Below, one piece after another: positions 25,103 to 26,914 of a stretch of 26,914 bases of DNA; the first letter of the stretch is position 1, and each line of letters opens with the position of its first letter. Both the position numbers and the translations under genes were made by a program. Origin of the DNA: Nitrososphaerota archaeon (GTDB lineage: Archaea; Thermoproteota; Nitrososphaeria; Nitrososphaerales; CADDZS01); the NCBI GenBank assembly GCA_027314685.1, contig DAHVAI010000067.1:1-26914 (forward strand). The letters are read 5' to 3'. The notes below the pieces were generated by a model. It made no database searches, had not been told where the DNA came from, and worked only from the letters and a program-made list of their open reading frames with translations.

Positions 25103-26335
25103 TTAGTGTACTGTAGTTATTTCTTCCACAGGAAACTTAGTTATCACGTCGTGTCCTGTTTCAGTGACAACGAGCATCTCCTCGATTCTCACACCAAAGT
25201 CGAACATCTTCCCATGCTGCGTCTCCAGAGCGAACACCATTCCTTCCTTGATAGGATATGGATATTCGATTGAGTTGATACGAGAAACTAGAGGAAGGTC
25301 GTAATGTGACAATCCTTGCCCATGGCCCCACAGATTTGCCGCAGCTTCCTCCTCCTCTTTGTATCCCCAGATTTCCTTTGCAGTAGGAAACTGCTCTGCT
25401 ATGTCTTTTGTGGTTATTCCGGGTTTAACGCTGTTTATCGCATCATAGAGCCAGTCCAACGCGGCCTTGTAGTAATCCTTCTGCTCGCTTGAGGGTTGTT
25501 TGCCTATGCTGTACGTCCTGTAATAACAGGTGTGATAACCGTTCCATGCGATTACGACATCGATGAAGACCAGGTCTCCATAGCCAATGATGCGATCAGT
25601 GAAAGTCCTGTTGTTAGGCCATGTATTTGGACCAGAGCTCACGATGATAGTCTCGACAAAGTCGATTCCTCGGTGGGAATAGGCATAGCCGATAAGGTGC
25701 GCCATAACCTCATTCTCCGAGATACCGGGACGGAGAATTTTCGTTGCTTCGTAGTGTATTGCATCTGCAATAATTGCCGCTGTCTTCTCAGCCTCGATTT
25801 CATCTCGGTTCTTAACGGCGCGCGCCTCATGAATTGCACTAGTTCCGTCAATGAGCTTGATGCCTACTTCTGAGAATGCCGCAATCATGTTGAAATCGAC
25901 AAAGTCGGTCGCGAGCGGAAGGTCTGCTACGCCGTGTCCCTTCATCTCCTGTTTTACATCGTTCGCGAATTTGAGGGCTTGATGCTTCGTACCTGCGCCG
26001 GAGGCTCCTTTGATCCATGTTCCATACGAATAGCGAATGTTGTCCTTCTTGATCCAAGGATTATTCCTGATCGCATGGTATCTGTTATCGCCCTGTTCGT
26101 AAAGCAGGACATCGCCGTCATTTGTAGTGAGACCGTAACGCAGCCCCGGCTTGTCCCTCGTCCACGGTGGGCCTCGTGTTCCTGTTGTGTACCTTATGTT
26201 TTCTTCATACATCGCAAGGAAAGCGCCAAAGCCGTTTTGTTTGAAATTGCGCAGCGCTCGCTCTTGCCTGTATTTCCTAACCCTATCCCAGTTGATTCGC
26301 TCCTCTGAATCAGTACCGACTATTCCGAATGACAA
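25103..26335 (-). CDS. M24-fold metalloenzyme, DddP/Xaa-Pro-peptidase-like, with altered metal site
   Basis: A 410-residue pita-bread-fold protein. Metal-ligand positions by alignment to M24 enzymes: Asp259 in VFIDVVIAWNG, Cys270 (codon 25526-25528) in GYHTCYYRTYS where an Asp is normal, His338 in LWGHGQGLSHYDLP, Glu371 in FALETQHG and Glu385 in VRIEEMLVV. The spacing Asp-x10-Cys equals the normal Asp-x10-Asp. The N-terminal part (YEENIRYTTGTRGPPWTRD, then a long linker) resembles DddP, the M24-fold DMSP lyase, and other non-peptidase members more than PepQ. I start at TTG 26335, 25 bases after a TATA-like element; the frame is open to TTG 26425. First gene of an operon with the Gfo/Idh/MocA gene. 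Confidence 0.85.
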   Translation of the reverse strand: MSFGIVGTDSEERINWDRVRKYRQERALRNFKQNGFGAFLAMYEENIRYTTGTRGPPWTRDKPGLRYGLTTNDGDVLLYEQGDNRYHAIRNNPWIKKDNIRYSYGTWIKGASGAGTKHQALKFANDVKQEMKGHGVADLPLATDFVDFNMIAAFSEVGIKLIDGTSAIHEARAVKNRDEIEAEKTAAIIADAIHYEATKILRPGISENEVMAHLIGYAYSHRGIDFVETIIVSSGPNTWPNNRTFTDRIIGYGDLVFIDVVIAWNGYHTCYYRTYSIGKQPSSEQKDYYKAALDWLYDAINSVKPGITTKDIAEQFPTAKEIWGYKEEEEAAANLWGHGQGLSHYDLPLVSRINSIEYPYPIKEGMVFALETQHGKMFDFGVRIEEMLVVTETGHDVITKFPVEEITTVH

Positions 26336-26356
26336 ATGGTTCTCGAAATCTTCGCG

Positions 26357-26364
26357 CTTAAAAT
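26357..26364 (-). promoter_or_regulatory. TATA-like box of the M24/DddP-like gene
   Basis: ATTTTAAG on the minus strand is centred 25 bases before the TTG at 26335. This distance fits a leaderless transcript and is the reason for choosing that start over TTG 26425. Confidence 0.45.
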
Positions 26365-26460
26365 CTCCACTTAAGCATTCCCAAATGAAGACTAGGTATC
26401 CACTGTTGCAAATGGAGAAACGCAAACTTTGTAATCATCCAAGATTGACCAAAGGAGACT

Positions 26461-26914
26461 ATGCCTGAGATGGTAATAGAACGCGATCTTGCATTGCAGA
26501 TGGACGATGGGGTATCACTACTTGCAGACGTTTTCAGGCCGGATTCCATAGGCAAGTTTCCAGTGATCATTACGATGGGTCCTTACGGTAAGAATCTACG
26601 ATATCAGGATGGATATGCTTCTCAATGGAAATGGCTCGTTGAAAGACACCCGGAAATTTTGAATGGTTCTACCTGCTCTCACATGGCGTGGGAGACAGTA
26701 GATCCTGAGCGATGGGTACCAAGAGGATACGCGATAGTCCGTGTAGATTCGCGTGGAGCTGGAAGGTCTCCAGGAATACTAGACCCTTATTCTCCAAGAG
26801 AAACGCAAGACTTCTACCACTGCATCGAGTGGGCCGCAGAGCAACCATGGAGTACAGGCAAGGTAGGGCTATGCGGTATCTCGTATTACGCAATAAACCA
26901 ATGGTCTGTTGCAG
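26461..26914 (+). CDS. CocE/NonD (S15) family serine hydrolase, 5' part
   Basis: The first 151 codons of an alpha/beta hydrolase cut off by the window end. The family opening (DDGVSLLADVFRPDS, then FPVIITMGPYGKN with the oxyanion-hole Tyr) and VPRGYAIVRVDSRGAGRSPG are typical, and the nucleophile Ser141 is in GLCGISYYAINQW, where the usual GxSYxG has Ala in the last position. These enzymes split esters or amides, for example cocaine esterase, or X-prolyl dipeptides. ATG at 26461 is preceded by AAAGGAG (26451-26457), the clearest ribosome binding site in the window. It is divergent from the M24/DddP-like gene and may be part of the same catabolic group. The last visible codon is at 26911-26913. 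Confidence 0.9.
   Translation, partial: MPEMVIERDLALQMDDGVSLLADVFRPDSIGKFPVIITMGPYGKNLRYQDGYASQWKWLVERHPEILNGSTCSHMAWETVDPERWVPRGYAIVRVDSRGAGRSPGILDPYSPRETQDFYHCIEWAAEQPWSTGKVGLCGISYYAINQWSVA

Noticed and set aside
26336..26425. 30-residue N-terminal extension of the M24/DddP-like protein
   Set aside because: It would remove the TATA-like box at 26357-26364 from promoter position and shows no M24 similarity; TTG 26335 fits better.

Overview
The window reads as archaeal chromosome, most likely Nitrososphaerota (Thaumarchaeota) and probably a soil or heterotrophic lineage. Direct support: TATA-like boxes 25-30 bases before start codons that have no ribosome binding site, heavy use of TTG and GTG starts, an archaeal-type TYW1 without a flavodoxin domain, a tricorn-factor-like M1 aminopeptidase, and two small proteins (7016-7225 and 19929-20159) of a type I associate with Thaumarchaeota. 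The lineage is an inference from memory, not from a search. No tRNA, rRNA, CRISPR array, insertion sequence or origin was seen.

Layout. 1-1712: the tail of an upstream gene and malate synthase. 1713-4508: a weak hypothetical ORF, an M24 dipeptidase and a long non-coding stretch with a TCAA-type repeat and inverted repeats. 4509-9414: a large M1 aminopeptidase, two small genes back to back on one TATA box, dCMP deaminase divergent from an NfeD-like membrane protein, and a hotdog thioesterase. 9434-11180: a frameshifted Ser/Thr-rich secreted-protein pseudogene behind TYW1/Taw1, which carries an inserted winged-helix-like segment. 11292-19793: a bacterial-type nucleotide excision repair cassette on the minus strand, uvrB - ferritin-like/VIT1 iron transporter - uvrA - uvrC, bracketed by two decayed copies of one coding remnant in the same orientation. 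19929-22673: a small conserved protein, a GlcD-type FAD oxidase, a UspA-like protein behind an elaborate palindromic promoter, and a cupin. 22756-26914: a probable catabolic group of a sugar-isomerase-like protein, a Gfo/Idh/MocA oxidoreductase, an atypical M24/DddP-like metalloenzyme and the start of a CocE/S15 hydrolase.

How the genes may work together. GlcD-type oxidases can produce glyoxylate, which malate synthase condenses with acetyl-CoA, so the two could be linked although about 18 kb apart. UvrA, UvrB and UvrC form a complete excision system; the iron-sequestering gene inside the cassette suggests coupling of DNA repair to iron or oxidative stress, though it has its own promoter. The last 4 kb look like uptake-independent breakdown of an unidentified small sugar-like or ester/amide compound.

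The most unusual items are the winged-helix insertion in TYW1, the repeat-bracketed uvr cassette with the iron gene, the M24 enzyme with Cys in place of a metal-binding Asp, and the three-part GTATATAC palindrome before the UspA-like gene. Several frameshifted ORFs could be true pseudogenes or indel errors in the assembly.
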